A DNA stretch of 64,000 bases from Isoetes taiwanensis. Its lineage: Eukaryota > Streptophyta > Lycopodiopsida > Isoetales > Isoetaceae. A program made the position numbers and the translations under genes. Positions within the stretch are counted from its first letter, which is position 1; each line of letters begins with the position of its first letter. Under the pieces are notes generated by a model. That model saw only the letters and a program-made list of their open reading frames with translations, was not told where the DNA came from and ran no database searches. Shown here one piece after another: positions 20,700 through 33,140 of the stretch. Location of the stretch: assembly GCA_021234155.1 (NCBI GenBank), contig JAJEKV010000104.1:1311900-1375899 (forward strand), in the 5' to 3' direction.

Positions 20700-21275
20700 T
20701 TAGGGTGTGTATACCACACCAAACCATGCACCATACCATGCCCCACACTATCATATTCACGAGCAGGCACATCCCACCACACACCACACCATTCACCACA
20801 CACCCCCACCACACACCACACCATTCACCACACACCATACACCATAGACCATACATCAACTATCATATTCACGGGCGAGCACATCCCACCACACACCACA
20901 CCATTCACCACACACCACACCATTCACCACACACCCCACCACTCACCCCACCACACACCACACCATTCACCACACACCATACACCATAGACTATACACCA
21001 ACTATCATATTCACCAGAACGAGCAAATCCCACCACACACCACACCATTCACCACACACCATACACCATACACCAAATGGTGGAGTGTGGAGCGGTGGTG
21101 GAGTGTGGTGGTGGTGGTGGTGGTGGTGGTGTGGTGGTGGTGGTGGTGGTGGTGGTGGTGGTGGTGGTGGTGTAGTGGTGTGTGGTGTGTGTGTGGTGTG
21201 GTGGTGTGGTGATGTGGTGTGGTGGAAGTGTGGTGGGGTGTGGTGGTGGGGGGTGGTGGTGTGGTGTGGTACAAG
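20700..21275. repeat. low-complexity minisatellite with strand switch (CACCA to TGGTG)
   Basis: From about 20700 to 21075 the plus strand is a CCACACACCA/CCATTCAC minisatellite. It includes a longer unit introduced by TATCATATTCAC at 20750, 20861 and 21003. After AAATGGTGG at about 21076 the plus strand becomes GTGGTG-rich to 21270. Long ORFs on both strands here are compositional artefacts. 20000-20699 and 21276-21624 hold no recognised gene. Confidence 0.8.
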
Positions 21276-21624
21276 GTCACAAAATATATCAGTCGAAACA
21301 ATCAAATAACTGTTTTGATTGACCAAAAAAAAAAACTTACATAGTCATACAAGGCTTCTTTAAATCAAAGGGTACATTCCTTATGATAGGAAATGTGAAC
21401 ACAAATGTGAACAAAAGATATATATAAGCTGTTACATAGTTCATCTTGCAAAATCGGATACTCGGACTCATGATCATTTCGAAATCGGAGGGCTGGCGGG
21501 TACGATAACGTTCTTTTCGGATTGGCATCACAATGCATGACCAAAGCATCTATTAGAAATTGTCGTCGTGGCGGTATTCATGAGAGAACCATTTAGATGT
21601 AATCTGTGACATCCATAAATAAGG

Positions 21625-22276
21625 TTAGAAATATTTAAAGGAACATGAGATCACGGTACATACAAAGGAAGGCATACAACTTACTTCCATATCTCTACGA
21701 GAGACAAGAGCTTCAACATATTTGTGCATAAATCCCATCACATACAACCCACATGATGTTAAATCGGGCTGTTGTGGCACCTCTACTTCTTTGAATCCGA
21801 TTAACATTATTTCTCTTCATGAAATCGATGCCTCTAGATACTTGACCGATCGATGTGGTTAACATTTGTGTGTGCGACCTACATATCCACGAAATTTAGC
21901 GGACCCGAATTAGCGAAGAAAAAGCAAAGCAACAACTTAAAGTATTACATACCCTTTGATTGCTTTCTCGTTAAATCGCATAACACAATAAAGGATTCAA
22001 GGCGTGAATTCACAGTGCGGTAGGATCTTGGAATCGAGATGGTGCGGCGTAAAAATAGCCCGGCACAAAATGGTCATTCTCAAGGATAGGTGCAAGGATA
22101 TGATGGCATTTAGCTACCACAATCCCCTTCATCCACGATTTCACTATTTCAATGACATTTAGTGATCCTTGGTGATTCACCCTTTCTTTTTCTTTGCTGG
22201 TAGCTTCTCTAAACCTTATATAGTTGTAAGGGATAAAAAAGATTTTGCTCTTCCACTTTCGAAGGCAATGTCTCAT
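21625..22276 (-). pseudogene. Ulp1-type (C48) cysteine protease C-terminal exons
   Basis: The downstream exon (about 21810 to 21685) reads VPQQPDLTSCGLYVMGFMHK, the Gln/Cys end of the Ulp1/SENP SUMO-protease fold, and runs into a consensus donor (GAA|GTAAGT). The upstream exon (22276-22010) has KIFFIPYN and CHHILAPILENDHFV, matching the region with the catalytic histidine. Ulp1 proteases remove SUMO from proteins. In plants such domains are often carried by Mutator-like transposons. The N-terminal part is not established: exons at 22811-25175 lie on the same strand and could be the same or a different gene. Partial or broken. Confidence 0.6.
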
Positions 22277-22530
22277 ACAAGCACACGGATTAGATTAAGA
22301 TTAACATTAGAGACAAGGAATAGCAACAAATACATTTCGGTTACAACCCGGTTATTACACGCCATAAAGATCCACTAAGCGGCTACTCATTTTAGAGTTA
22401 GTTGCACATAAAATTGCTATGTCGGATGCAACCACTTTCATTTCAGCCGGTGAACGGTTCTTGAATGGCGTGAATGGCGTGAATTCCATAAGTTTATCCT
22501 TGTCATCATTTACGTTTGTCGGATCAAGAT

Positions 22531-22794
22531 GTTAGTGTCATATTAACAATTGATCCATGACAATAAAGCATAAATTGATACCTTCCAATCTCTGTTTCCG
22601 ATGGTTTAGACACAAAGCGAGTAGAAATATAATAAACTCTTTTGAAGTATAAGTAAGTCAATGTTAGTGTCATATTAACAATTGATCCATGACAATAAAG
22701 CATAAATTGATACCTTCAATCTCTATTTCCGTGGTTTAGACCTGCAAAAGCGAGTAAAATATAATAAGCTACTTGAAGTATAAGTAAGTCAATG
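22531..22794. repeat. 132-bp tandem duplication containing a mini-exon
   Basis: GTTAGTGTCATATTAAC starts at 22531 and again at 22663. The unit carries, on the minus strand, a short block ending in GAG ATT GAAG or GATTGGAAG followed by a donor-like GTATCA. In the second copy the block is preceded by TTTTGCAG, so a 25-30-base exon with its flanks looks duplicated. Confidence 0.7.
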
Positions 22795-22810
22795 TAAGCT
22801 AGCAATTACC

Positions 22811-22980
22811 GTTTTTTGCGGCGGATGTCCACTGCTCTGGTTTGCACTCTCTTTTTCCAGTTTGTTTTGGCATCGGCTTTGACCATAAATTTAGTCGTTG
22901 CCTTGGCTGCAATCTCCAAGGCTTCTTCAACATCATCTAGCTCCTTTGAATCGTCGCCAAGTCTCGAAGACAAGAAAGTG
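22811..22980 (-). pseudogene. candidate exon, charged helical sequence
   Basis: One minus frame stays open through ELDDVEEALEIAAKATTKF and then a basic tail (RVQTRAVDIRRKKR), reaching a donor-like AACG|GTAATT. The acidic-then-basic composition is protein-like. Same strand as the Ulp1 exons. No domain recognised. Confidence 0.35.
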
Positions 22981-23349
22981 CTTCATTCTAATGTTTTGAA
23001 AGCAAGACAAAAAAAAAACCGTACACCTTAAAGAACAAGCCTTTTCCTCAACTTGAAAAGCAATGACTTTAGGACTATTTTTCAATGTAAATCACCAACA
23101 TCTTGATAATTTTATCGTAAACCGTCAGCGTAAGTTTCAAAATACAAAAAAAAAAAAATAGAAACCACGAAAAGGAGAATTACTTTTCACGGGCTTTCGA
23201 CTAGTTGCTCAATAATAGCGGCTTCGGCTTCAGCGGTGGGGATCTCTTTTTGGAAAACAACCTCTGGCGCAAAATATTGAACATTAATGAACTCTAACTA
23301 CAACAGGATGCAATCTTAATGTAATCGAGAATGTAATCACCCTACCTTC

Positions 23350-23545
23350 CACATACCCCTCTGTCTCCAAATCCTGCCTTTGGTTGCTTATGAGTTGTTG
23401 CAATTCTCAAAGGTGATGTAGATGTGGATGGACTTCCAACATCGATAGCGGCCCGGCATCTTTTGTGCGAGGTTCACAATTGGGATGTCTGAGAATGGTA
23501 AATGCAACCCCTTCTGAATAACATTCTTCGTTTCACCTACAACAT
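23350..23545 (-). pseudogene. candidate exon on the Ulp1 strand
   Basis: A minus-strand frame reads NVIQKGLHLPFSDIPIVNLA, bounded upstream by GTAG and downstream by a donor-like GGAAG|GTAGGG near 23345, after a frame change. The gaps around it (23032-23349, 23546-24310) look intronic and AT-rich. No family recognised. Confidence 0.25.
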
Positions 23546-24310
23546 GAAATTTTGCTATATTCAGAACTTAAGCATAGTGCACAAAACATGAATTGTTAAG
23601 TTTACCTGCAGTTTTACTTCTTCCTTTCTTGATACTACCCATGTCTGCATTGACACAATTGGGTGTCAATAAGAAATGTAAACACTTGATTCAGAATCAA
23701 GGGGAGATGTAGAGTAGATAGAAGCAAAATCTGAAGAAAAAACAATCAGATGCAAATCAAAACAGAACAAATGTTAATTACATGCAAGTAGATTTTTACT
23801 ACAGGCAAACTTTCTGCTGATAATGTAACGACAAAATAGAAGTACATTAGTATACATAGCTATCACAATGTAAAGGAAAACCAAATACTAAATTCAAATG
23901 TATTTCAGAACAAAATATTTTATCAATACACCCTATCAAATACATCATTCAGCATTGAATGTAAAGGAAAGTCAAATACCAAATTCATATGCATTTTTGA
24001 TCACATGTAAATGCAAAGTCTGATCAATGCAATACACCCTATTAATACACCACAGTAAAGGAATTCGAGGAAAAGCACTTCATGGCACATGTAAATGTAA
24101 AAATCTGAAAGCAAATACATTTCCTCTTTACGGTAAAGACAAAACCACGCCAAATCAAATGTTAATCTGATTATGTACATGATGGAAACTAACTACATCT
24201 AAGTACACTCAAACTAATTATATAATCAAAATAGAAATAGATGTACCTTGGAAGGGATTCCTAAGCAATGTCGCGAGTCCTCGGACCATAAACAATCATG
24301 TACACATGTA

Positions 24311-24944
24311 TTAATTCGTTGAAACCACGAATATAAGACAAAATAGACAATATGTATGACCACAAAGTGGAGATATTACCATGGTCGAGTCAAGGCAATC
24401 ATTGCATTTGCTGCAAGTATTGCTTATATGTGAGAATGAAGCGCTCGATCTTCTTTCTGCAGTATGGGAGGCGGGATCTCTGGAACCTATCGGGTCTGAT
24501 CTTTCCAAATGCTTAGTCATCTCCTTTATTCTATTCTCACAGTTGGAATTAACTTCCAAATCCTTGCTGATTTTTTCAATGGCAGCTTCTAATTCTTGCA
24601 AATCAGCCTTTAAACAATCAATGGAAATCATTAGAGCATCTAAGTCAGCAATATAACTTGATTTCTCCTCCTCTAAATGGGAAGCCATTTGCACATCAGT
24701 TGGCTTCCCGCTTGCTTTTAAACCTGCCATAATGTTGAACTGCTCACATATTTTTGCATCTTTACTCTGCACGTCTTGTCAAGAAGCTCTTATCACTCTC
24801 ATGCTTCAACAGTTCAATTTCTATTGTTTTCCTTTTCTCTTTTAAAGTCTGTATTTCATCAAGCATGGAGGCAGAATCTAATGCTCTTGTTTCCCTCCAC
24901 CTTTTCATCATTTCCAACTGCTGCCCCAATTCTACCTGAGGCAT
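24311..24944 (-). pseudogene. coiled-coil protein with RING-type zinc finger (one frame slip)
   Basis: Two minus frames (24944-24762 and 24772-24311) join with a one-base slip near 24770. They give a long coiled coil (MLDEIQTLKEKRKTIEIELL and later ALMISIDCLKADLQELEAAI). A Cys-rich end, CSKCNDCLDSTMVISPLCGH followed by TYCLFC, has the spacing of the first part of a RING finger. Coiled coil plus C-terminal RING is typical of E3 ubiquitin ligases. The RING is incomplete at the frame end, so another exon is expected. The slip lies by GTGCAGAG and may be a base-calling error. Confidence 0.5.
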
Positions 24945-24983
24945 ACATTTAATCGCTTTAACATTGGAAAACTTTCTTTGTAG

Positions 24984-25175
24984 CTAATTACAATGGGTCG
25001 ATTCTTTTTGAGAGCCTTTTGAATGAAGACTTGCACTTGCTTTCACCTCATCCCAATCAATGCTTACTCCTTTGTAATGAAGTGCATATGCTCGGGCAAA
25101 ATACAATGGAATGTGATGATTTGCAATGTCCCTCCTACAAAAAAACGTGCTCATACCAGGAAAAAAAAAATCCAT
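24984..25175 (-). pseudogene. candidate upstream exon of the coiled-coil gene
   Basis: The minus frame reads RRDIANHHIPLYFARAYALH followed by YKGVSIDWDEV. It is protein-like and on the same strand, just upstream of the coiled-coil exon. It could be an earlier exon of that gene. Family not recognised. 25176-25440 holds nothing identifiable. Confidence 0.3.
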
Positions 25176-27334
25176 CCAACGGGCTTAATCACGCACTCTT
25201 GATAACCCCTAACGGCCGGGGGCTTGGAACCCCAAACATCACTGCACTATTTGCACTAGCCCTAGAAACATGCTATCAAAATTGTTGCTCCTAAAAGGCT
25301 GCACGATGCTTACCTTGTCAAACTTCGAGGCGGCAAAACCTCCCGTCTGAAGAAGACCCACTCTTGAGTTTTGGTGGCGGTTCTAGTGGGAGACCTTGGC
25401 ATGGGCTTTCTGAGGTTTGTTGCGAGGAGATTTCCTTGGAGATGTCTTTGTTCAAAGCTGTTTAAGTCATGATCTCTTCCGTCAAAACAACGGTACGTAC
25501 CTTCCGCGCCCGACTTCCCACGGTCATGTTCAAAACCGGACCACGCGTATCCTTGTCTCCTCTTCCTCCACGGAAGCCCACGCCTTCCACTTCGTCATGT
25601 CTCCCAACAATCTCGGACAAAGGCGACAGCGGGGCCCGGCACCTCCCAATCCTCGCCCGGCTTCTATACCAATTCGGCCGGGATGTTCAAAGGCTGCCGC
25701 CCTGCTGCGATTACAAGCATCACGGGGCGGCTCTCATGAATGGTGTTGGGGCATCCACGGAGGCTTAGGATGCAGATTCAGCGAGACCTTCAAAGCTGCA
25801 AGCGCACAAGTTCAAACTTTGGAGGCCCAACTTCAAGAAAAACCGCGACTCTATTACAGGGCCCGTGTAGATCTCAAAATGCTTTCGGGATCGGACCAGC
25901 ACAGCGAAAGATCAGCGGGGCTCAGCTCAAACCACCATTCGGGGACTTGTTGGGGCGAGAACAAAACAAAAGATACCCTCACGGGTGACAAGGAAAAGAC
26001 ATTGCTAAGCTAGACACCTTGTACCGGGAGCTTTCTCACAATTACAGCACTCAAGTTCATGACCTTACAGGCGTGATGTTAGACTCACCCTCCCTCGGCT
26101 TCGGCTTTCCGCGGCCCGACCAATCAGCTAACGTCCATCCGGGATCGACTTTTCGGAGGCTCAAAAGCGAAGGTCATCAATGGCGGAGATTGCCATGCTT
26201 CGTCTCAATACTCGGGCAATCTTCTTCACATGCCACGCTTCCTATTAAGCGGGTCCGTGATCAGTCCGTCTTACGTTAGAAAGGAGAGGGATCCGTGACC
26301 TTGAACATCGGCTTGACCAAAGCTGTTCAATCTGGCGGCGAAGCCCAAAACAAGCGGGAGGGATATATCGACATTGCTACCAACATTCTGTGGACTTCTC
26401 TACTCCTTCCGGCTATCTTGACTATGTGGTGGCCCGGCGGCACCTTTTCCTTTGAAGTGATGCAGCGACCAATGGCAATGTTCATCAACGACCACTCAAA
26501 AGTGTGGATTTCCTTCCGGATCCGGCGGATCTTTATTTTGTGCACTCTTAGTCTTTGATCAGCTCAATTAGAAGATCCAGACTTGGTCATTTTTCGTGTT
26601 GTTCAGCCAATGGCTTATGTTTTCATGACTTCTACGGCGGATCTCCATGATAAATTTGAGATGAGGCCCATTGTGTTTTTTGAGGCAACTCCAATCTTTG
26701 CTTGGTTGTTATCACCAACCAACCCATATTTCAAGGATCACCTTTCGGTCTCGGACTTTTGAGCGAGGAGTACATGCACGAACTTGCTTTCGGCACTTAC
26801 CTCGTGGCGGTGAAACATTGGAACAGTCAACAAAAATTTGGCGCATCGGCGATCTTGAGTTAGCCCAAATTTATATCGCGACGCAGGAGGCTACAATCAA
26901 CTCCGTGGCCTTACGGAAAGCAAGACCATCCCAATGGGTTGGGTAAATCCTCACATCTATCAATTACTCTCTACTTGAGTGGGACCATTGGTGTCGTGCT
27001 CTTGATCGAGAATCTTGTTAGAGAATTGAGGGGACATGGCTCGCAACCCACGCTGCGGGCATGCTTCCCTCTCCATATGCTTCCTTAGGAGTCCCTCCAT
27101 ACGGTTCCTCTCGTCATTTGGTGTCTTCCCTTTTGGGCCGAAGGTCATGGATGTCCACTGGCCGGAGTGGACTCATACTCGGATCTCGGCGGATCTCCGG
27201 TGGGATCCCGATTTGTCCGGCAGCTCCAATTGGGAGGATAATGCCACCTTGGACACTCTTGAGAATGGATCTATATAAGCTAATGGCGTGGTTGGCAACG
27301 GCCTGCTGATGCTCTTCATGGTCTTGATACCTTC

Positions 27335-27829
27335 TTGCAGAATGCCGCCACCTCACCAGACCCTTCAGTTCACCATCAAGCTGGTTTCTGTGTTGCTTTC
27401 AGATGCATCCTGGTAAGCTCTTTAAATCGGCAGCGTCCAATCTTTTACTGCAACCCAAATGCCAGCATCAGTGCCTTCGGTCTCCAGACCTACTTTCTCA
27501 TGGAGTGCCAGTTCGTTCCTTCTGATGCACATGCTGCACTGGAAGACATGGTGCGCTCTCACTTTCTCATTGATGCACATCCTGCCCTTGGGCTCAACAC
27601 TCCTGAGGCTCTTCAGACACACCAAGACCTCATTGGCAATTATCACAATGGCGCCCGCCCTCATTCCCGTGAGGAACATTTTCAAACTGCTAGTTTCCCG
27701 CCCTCGGAAGCACTTCCTCCTTTTCTTCACACTGAGTGTCGTTTGGTGGGGGGGAGTGTTAGTCCTGTGCCTCCTGGTACAGGACTATTCATGCATACGA
27801 CGGACCAAGTCAAGTCCAAGGATCCATAG
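27335..27829 (+). pseudogene. family A 3' ORF, C-terminal end (copy C, intact stretch)
   Basis: This frame encodes the last about 140 residues of the 3' ORF domain (NASISAFGLQTYFLMECQF, HPALGLNTPEALQ, NYHNGARPHSREEHF, LHTECRLVGGS). It then continues across the purine tract and 72 bases into the LTR (PGTGLFMHTTDQ). The same run-through is present in copy D, so the natural stop lies inside the LTR. The upstream part of the protein is broken here. Confidence 0.6.
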
Positions 27830-28342
27830 TCAGGCACGGGTCAGTCGTCAAAGGCCCAGCAAAAGACCAAGCAGCAGACCATGCAGTCAAAGCCCGCGTC
27901 TGCTACCAAGAGGCGGCGCTCAGACAAATGACGGCCCGTCACCGCCTGCGTCAGCGTCAGCGTGATTCCAGGCACTTCAAGAGGCACCGCCAGCATTCCT
28001 GCAAATCAGGCCTCCTTCCAGGAGTCGGCACCGAAATCAGTCAGAGTGTCTATATTGGGCCAAAGGCCATTGTACTATATATATGAGTAGAGCTAGCACA
28101 TGAGTTTTTAGATGAGTTTTGAGTCTCGTCTCATTTCAGTTTTCTCTCGATTGCGAGAGCTCATGTATCTTCATTGACATCAAGGAAGCTTATTATTGTG
28201 ATCTCATTGTTCTCTTTTGTTTTCTTTTCCCTTTTCCTTGTCTTTCTTGCAAATCCCGCGTGACATAGTCCCAGTTCTCTGTTAGATCAAGGGTCCTCAC
28301 CGCGAGGCTGTCTTGCGGGGAGTTCGAACCAGACCCCAAACA
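27757..28342 (+). repeat. family A LTR (copy C)
   Basis: Begins TGTTAGTCCTG after GGGGGGGAG and ends CCCCAAACA. 586 bases, close to 2970-3559 with small deletions near the end. Confidence 0.93.
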
Positions 28343-30780
28343 CAATCAGCGAGCGCTCGAGAAATTCAACCTATGGAGGAATGACAATGCACGCCTACCG
28401 ACCCGCGATCTCGAGCTTGAAGACATTCAAGAGCGCCCTCTTTGCAACAGGCCGGTGATCAGCCGTCAATGGCACCGCACATCGGCAACCTTGCAGCGAC
28501 ACCTTTGCATATAGGAGCGTTGGCGGTCACCGCATTCCTTCGGACATACATACATTAAGGAGGAGCATCTTTTTTAAAGGGATCACATCGGCGAACACTC
28601 TTAGCAACTTGGGGTGGCGAGCTCGGATCGGACATGGCTCAACAATAGTAGCGACATCTCAAGGAATCCGGGAGTCAACGAGCGAAGAAGATGCAACAAA
28701 ACCGAGAAGGATCAAAAGCGATAGGAGGAGGGAAACCCTAAAGGAGTATAAACATTTAAGTAGATCTTAGTAGTTGTTTTCAAAAAGTTGATGAATTAAA
28801 ATCCCAATGTAAATGCGTATATGTCTATTGTATATCTCGGGTGCTCCACGGATATAGTGGAGAAACATGAGTTTAAAGTCATGTTTTCACGGTTTAAGCG
28901 CTTAGATCAGGGAAGCTCCTTCACCGACTACCAAATGAGGAAGCAAGGAAGCACAACTATAGCCCAAGATCAAAATGGAAGAGCAAGTCTGAGGGAGAAA
29001 GCGACCAGAGCCCAAAGCAAACCTTAGACTCCAAACACTTGGGAAGTGCCCTCAAGTAGAAGACAGCGTGCCCACCCAATCTCGAACAAGAGACAACACC
29101 GGTCATGTCAAGATCATCCGCCTTTGCATCGGGGACATCATCGAGCGCAATAACACTACCTCTTGTGGCGGCGGCAACACTTGTGAACTTATGACACGAG
29201 TGGCCTCAACAATAGAAGGAGGAGCGACCCGATATCAACAAGCCAACTAAGAAGGCACATCTCGGCGACCATAATTCCACCTTGTGGTAATATAGGGTGA
29301 TGCGCTATGACCGCAGCGTATTAGATGGAGGCGCGCTTACGAAAGGCACCGGCGAGGAGATATGCCTCCAACAACTAGGTGGCGGCCCGTCGGGTACTTC
29401 CACCAATAATTAGAAACGAGAAGAAGCCGATCGCATCTCCGGCATGAGGGACCTCAGCGCCCAAGGTAGAAGCATTCGACACCTTAGCGACAAGAGTATA
29501 TCTAAAGAAGGTACCTCTTCAACTCAAAGGGTCAAGGCTGCTTGATATAAGGATCCATCATCCCGAACAATGAGACCATCGGGGAGGAGAGCTATGATGC
29601 CTTACTTGCCGAGAGAGACCGACATGCATAGAGGGACAAAAAGGTCGAGGCCCGAAAGGCGGAGAAGTGCTAGCAACCGACTTCTTCCACGAGCTCCCCT
29701 AGAGGCAACGGGGAGGATCAAAGCCGGCGAGCACAATCAAAGCCACGAGGAAGGTACCTCAAGACAAAGAAGATGGCATAAGGAAGATTGGAAGCTTCGA
29801 TGGAGAAGCAATTAGGTGAAGTGGCCCGGCCGATAACCTGCAGCGGACTTGCATGCACCCAAGGATGGGCGATTCAAAAGAACAAGCTGCGAGAAGAAAC
29901 AATTCGAGGAGGAGTATAGCCAAAGGGAATGCGCCGCGACCTCAAGAGGCGCCTCCAAATAACTTCAAGTATCATGAAGGGGAACAATTACCGCCCGAGA
30001 AACGGGGATCGAGGAAGCGGGGCCCGAAATGCGAGAAGCATCAGCGACCGGCACACCTTTAGTTAGAATGTGATGCAAAGCGTGTTGTGCCATAGCCGAC
30101 AAACATCGGAGGGCCCAAGTATATCAACAAGTTACCCGGTCTGGTGGCGTACAAATAGGAGGATATAGATCGTCTACACCATTGCAGGGAGGAACAGCGA
30201 TGACATTACCAAGGAGTAGGTGTGCAACTTCGAAGAGAGGGCACAAGGGGACTTAATAGCTCTAGTAGTAATTGTAATTATGTAAGCTATATGCTTTGCA
30301 TATATAGTTCCCTTGTTATTCCTTCCCTCCCATAAGCGTAACAAATCAAAGGAAGAGATGTCGGGGCAATTTGCAGCGGTGAAGCAATCAACATCCTCAA
30401 CACTCTTGGACAACAAGAGAATTCGGCGTATGAGGCGTCGATGGAGTCGAAGAAACAATATCGGATCTGAGTAGTCCTTTAGGCTGCCAAGACAAAAAGT
30501 TCAAGATGAAAGATCTTTTTCAGCGGCGCCACCTTCGGGCTTTTGAAAGCGGCATGGAAGATTTCAAGTGATCAACTACACCATCAAGCCACCAGCAATG
30601 AGGAGGCTTCTAGCGAACAAAGTCAACCTCTACATCAAAGGGGAGCCACCGTCAAGGGAGGCCCGAAGTATCGGCGACTTCGGAAGAAGCGTGCCTTGCT
30701 ACTTCAAGCGGGCCAGCGAGTGGATGAGTTTCTAGCAAGCTCGGGGATCTAAGGCCATGGGGCCTAGTAGGTTAAATGTG
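28343..30780. other. unassigned CG-rich region without a recognisable gene
   Basis: Short ORFs occur on both strands (for example 28821-29027 and 29570-29815), but none shows a domain I know. They are rich in Arg, Ser and Gly and look compositional. The CG-rich texture resembles the altered parts of family A, so it may be a degraded retroelement. I cannot support a gene. Confidence 0.3.
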
Positions 30781-32339
30781 CGGGGCGGCAACATCCATAT
30801 TGGGATTAGAAGGCATTGCCGGATATTCTCGCTGAAAAGATTGCCCCAATATTGAGCTAAGCGTCAAGGATTGGGAAGGAAACACATAGGAGTGACTAAA
30901 ATTATACACGATTGTTAACAGTCATCCAACGTATTGAAACCACTTGGTGAGATTGATCTCCTCGCTAAGAAGGAATCATTACTAGGATAATTGTTGACCA
31001 TGTATAAATCTAGCACCTCCAAAAGAATAATCCAACCGAAAGAAAAGAAGTAATCTAACAAGTCCGGCCAACTTGTTACGATGGCATCAATTCGATTGGT
31101 AGGAATATTCCAAGAGTTTAAATAACTAAGAAAGGGGGAATCTCTAGAATATAAAAGAATAATACATGTAAGGTACATCTAAAATAAGAATTATAGTCTT
31201 TTGAGACAAAAGGAATTGTCGTCATGACAAAACCTTGTGGTTTAGAATCATTCTAACCAAGTAGGTAACCCATAACTATATTGAAATAAATGATAACATA
31301 ATATGTGCATCCATCTTAGATGGTTATATATGTTAGCTAAGGCTAGTAAAGTAATGCGCTAAGTAAGAAGCGTATAACCTCTTAAGGGGAGAGAATAGAT
31401 ATGACGTTGTGTACAACGTCATTGAAAGAATCTTGAGGACCATTTTCTTTTTTAGAAGAAAGTGGGAGGCTCAATTTTTTTTATTGAACGTACTTGCATC
31501 GAATTGACCGACCCGTAGAATAGAGTTCACTCCGGCAATTGCCGAAGCGAATAGAGCGTAAGATAGATAGATACCTTAGTGCTCGGGGAGGCCTTCAGCG
31601 TCTTGAGGCCCGGCGTAGTAGCTAACTACACCAATGAAGTGGAGCAAAACTATGGGAGCAATGCAGCGACCAAGTCATCTCCAAAATTACTCGGCCTTGG
31701 CTCAATGGGTGGATCGTTCTAGCCTTAGGTAAGGTGTGCGCATGCATTATAAGCTTTAATGTGTCTTATAGATAAGTTAAATATAAATCCTAATAACTTC
31801 GATAGAAATTGTTTATGCGTATATGTATCATAGGAAATAAGTTAAATAACAACGGTAATGTGAGGTAGCATGTTAATTAATCCTTCGCAAGGATGCAATT
31901 CCTTCCAAGGATAGCTATATGATCTCGCGTCCTTATAAATATAAATAGAAAATAGAATTCAGATATACTTAAGTGCATCTTAGGGATATACTTCCAAGGG
32001 TAATGCAGGACCCAAGGAAGAGAATAAGAAGCACATCTAATTCTTGTGTATGATAATTAAAACCTTGTCTATGTAACAATAGGTCTAAACCAGGGTTATT
32101 GTTAAAATAATCGCGATCTAAAAGTCCTTAAATATTGCAAAGCTTAGAGTAAATATAATTCTACTATCGGAAGTAATGTATCCGATACTATGATAATGTT
32201 AATTCATAAATATTACCTTAGGGTGATTATGTTAATCGCATGCATTAAAAGAGCCAGCAGAAATCATGCAGGTTTCAAGTTAATCTACGCATGCAGCCTA
32301 TGCTAGGTATGGGTTGCATGCGTTGTTACCGATGATGAG
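30781..32339. other. AT-rich non-coding region, left flank of the copia element
   Basis: No gene is recognised. Its character matches 40478-41283 on the far side of the copia insertion, which leads to a chromovirus-type purine tract and LTR. It is plausibly the 3' non-coding zone of that plus-strand element, interrupted by the copia. Confidence 0.35.
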
Positions 32340-32344
32340 ACCAC

Positions 32345-33116
32345 TGTTGGGGCACTCATGCCATTGTCACAAATAAATGTCTTTCTCACATGAAAATATA
32401 AAAACGAATCAGATTGACACCTGGCGCCATGCAACTTGTCGGTGGAGATCGAGATTAAAAGAGAATCGTGATACAGAGATCGAATACACGGGAAAGTCCA
32501 GAGGAAAGAATCGGCATCAGAAATCCGGTGCCCAATTCCTGTTAGCTGATCTTATCATGTGAAGAACTGGTTGAAGACTTTGTTTGTTGAGATCTCGTTG
32601 TTGCAGATTCCGGCTTGGTTGCAGACTCCGGCAGTAACAGAAGAGCTGGCCGGCTGATTGATTGCAGATCCGGCTGTAGCAGAGGAGCTGGGAAGAACTG
32701 ATTGCAGTATCAGAGGTTTTGTGAGTATTTGAGTAGCCTGCATCAAAGAGCAAAAGGAAGCGAGAGCTGAAGACTGGTCTGTGAGAAGTCTTTTTGCTTG
32801 ACAGGTTCTCTGCTTGTTTCTTGCATATAGTTGCTCTGGTTTTACTAACCGGAATTATTTTGTTGCGGTGAATCACCTGCGCTTGTGCTCTGGCTTATCT
32901 AGCCGGATAATTGCTTGTGCAGCGAATCGCTAAGCAAAATCTTGGGTACAGTTGGATACTTAACAGTGTTGATTTGATTGCTCTAAATCGTTTGGATACA
33001 GTTGGTAAATTGCCAGTGTTAGTTTGACTGCTGTAAATTTCTGAAACATTAATTATCAAGCAAGTTTGGTTATGATTTGAACTCTTTGTTTTGCTTGGTT
33101 GCTTCTGTTATCATAA
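32345..33116 (+). repeat. copia 5' LTR
   Basis: Begins TGTTGGGGCACTCATG and ends TTATCATAA, where the 3' LTR has TTATCATCA. It carries 19 bases (32786-32804) absent from the 3' LTR and lacks 25 bases present there. The remainder is nearly identical. Confidence 0.93.
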
Positions 33117-33117
33117 T

Positions 33118-33129
33118 TGGTATCAGAGC
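33118..33129 (+). other. primer binding site, initiator tRNA-Met
   Basis: TGGTATCAGAGC, the classical copia site complementary to the 3' end of initiator tRNA-Met, lies one base after the LTR. Confidence 0.93.
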
Positions 33130-33140
33130 AAGGCTAAATA

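Larger units (their letters stand above)
25440..28342 (+). mobile_element. family A copy C (3' ORF part plus LTR)
   Basis: The segment aligns with 11740-14625 of the complete element: proline-rich end and coiled coil of the 3' ORF, the C-terminal domain, purine tract and LTR. The upstream part (gag, pol) is missing. 25440 to about 27300 is rich in CGG, CCG and CGA where CAG or CTG is expected. From about 27330 the sequence is clean and the frame 27335-27829 is intact. No matching 5' LTR or target duplication is visible, so this is a truncated copy. Confidence 0.85.

Noticed and set aside
20420-21326. Long ORFs on both strands rich in His/Pro/Thr or Val/Trp/Gly
   Set aside because: They are translations of CACCA and GTGGTG repeats, open in several frames at once with no conserved motif.
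22816-23031. Plus-strand ORF with a signal-peptide-like start
   Set aside because: It is the antisense of a charged exon on the minus strand that has a splice donor; the hydrophobicity is a by-product.
28821-30062. Arg/Ser-rich plus ORFs that might be a gene
   Set aside because: No domain, no conserved copy in the window, and composition resembles altered repeat sequence.
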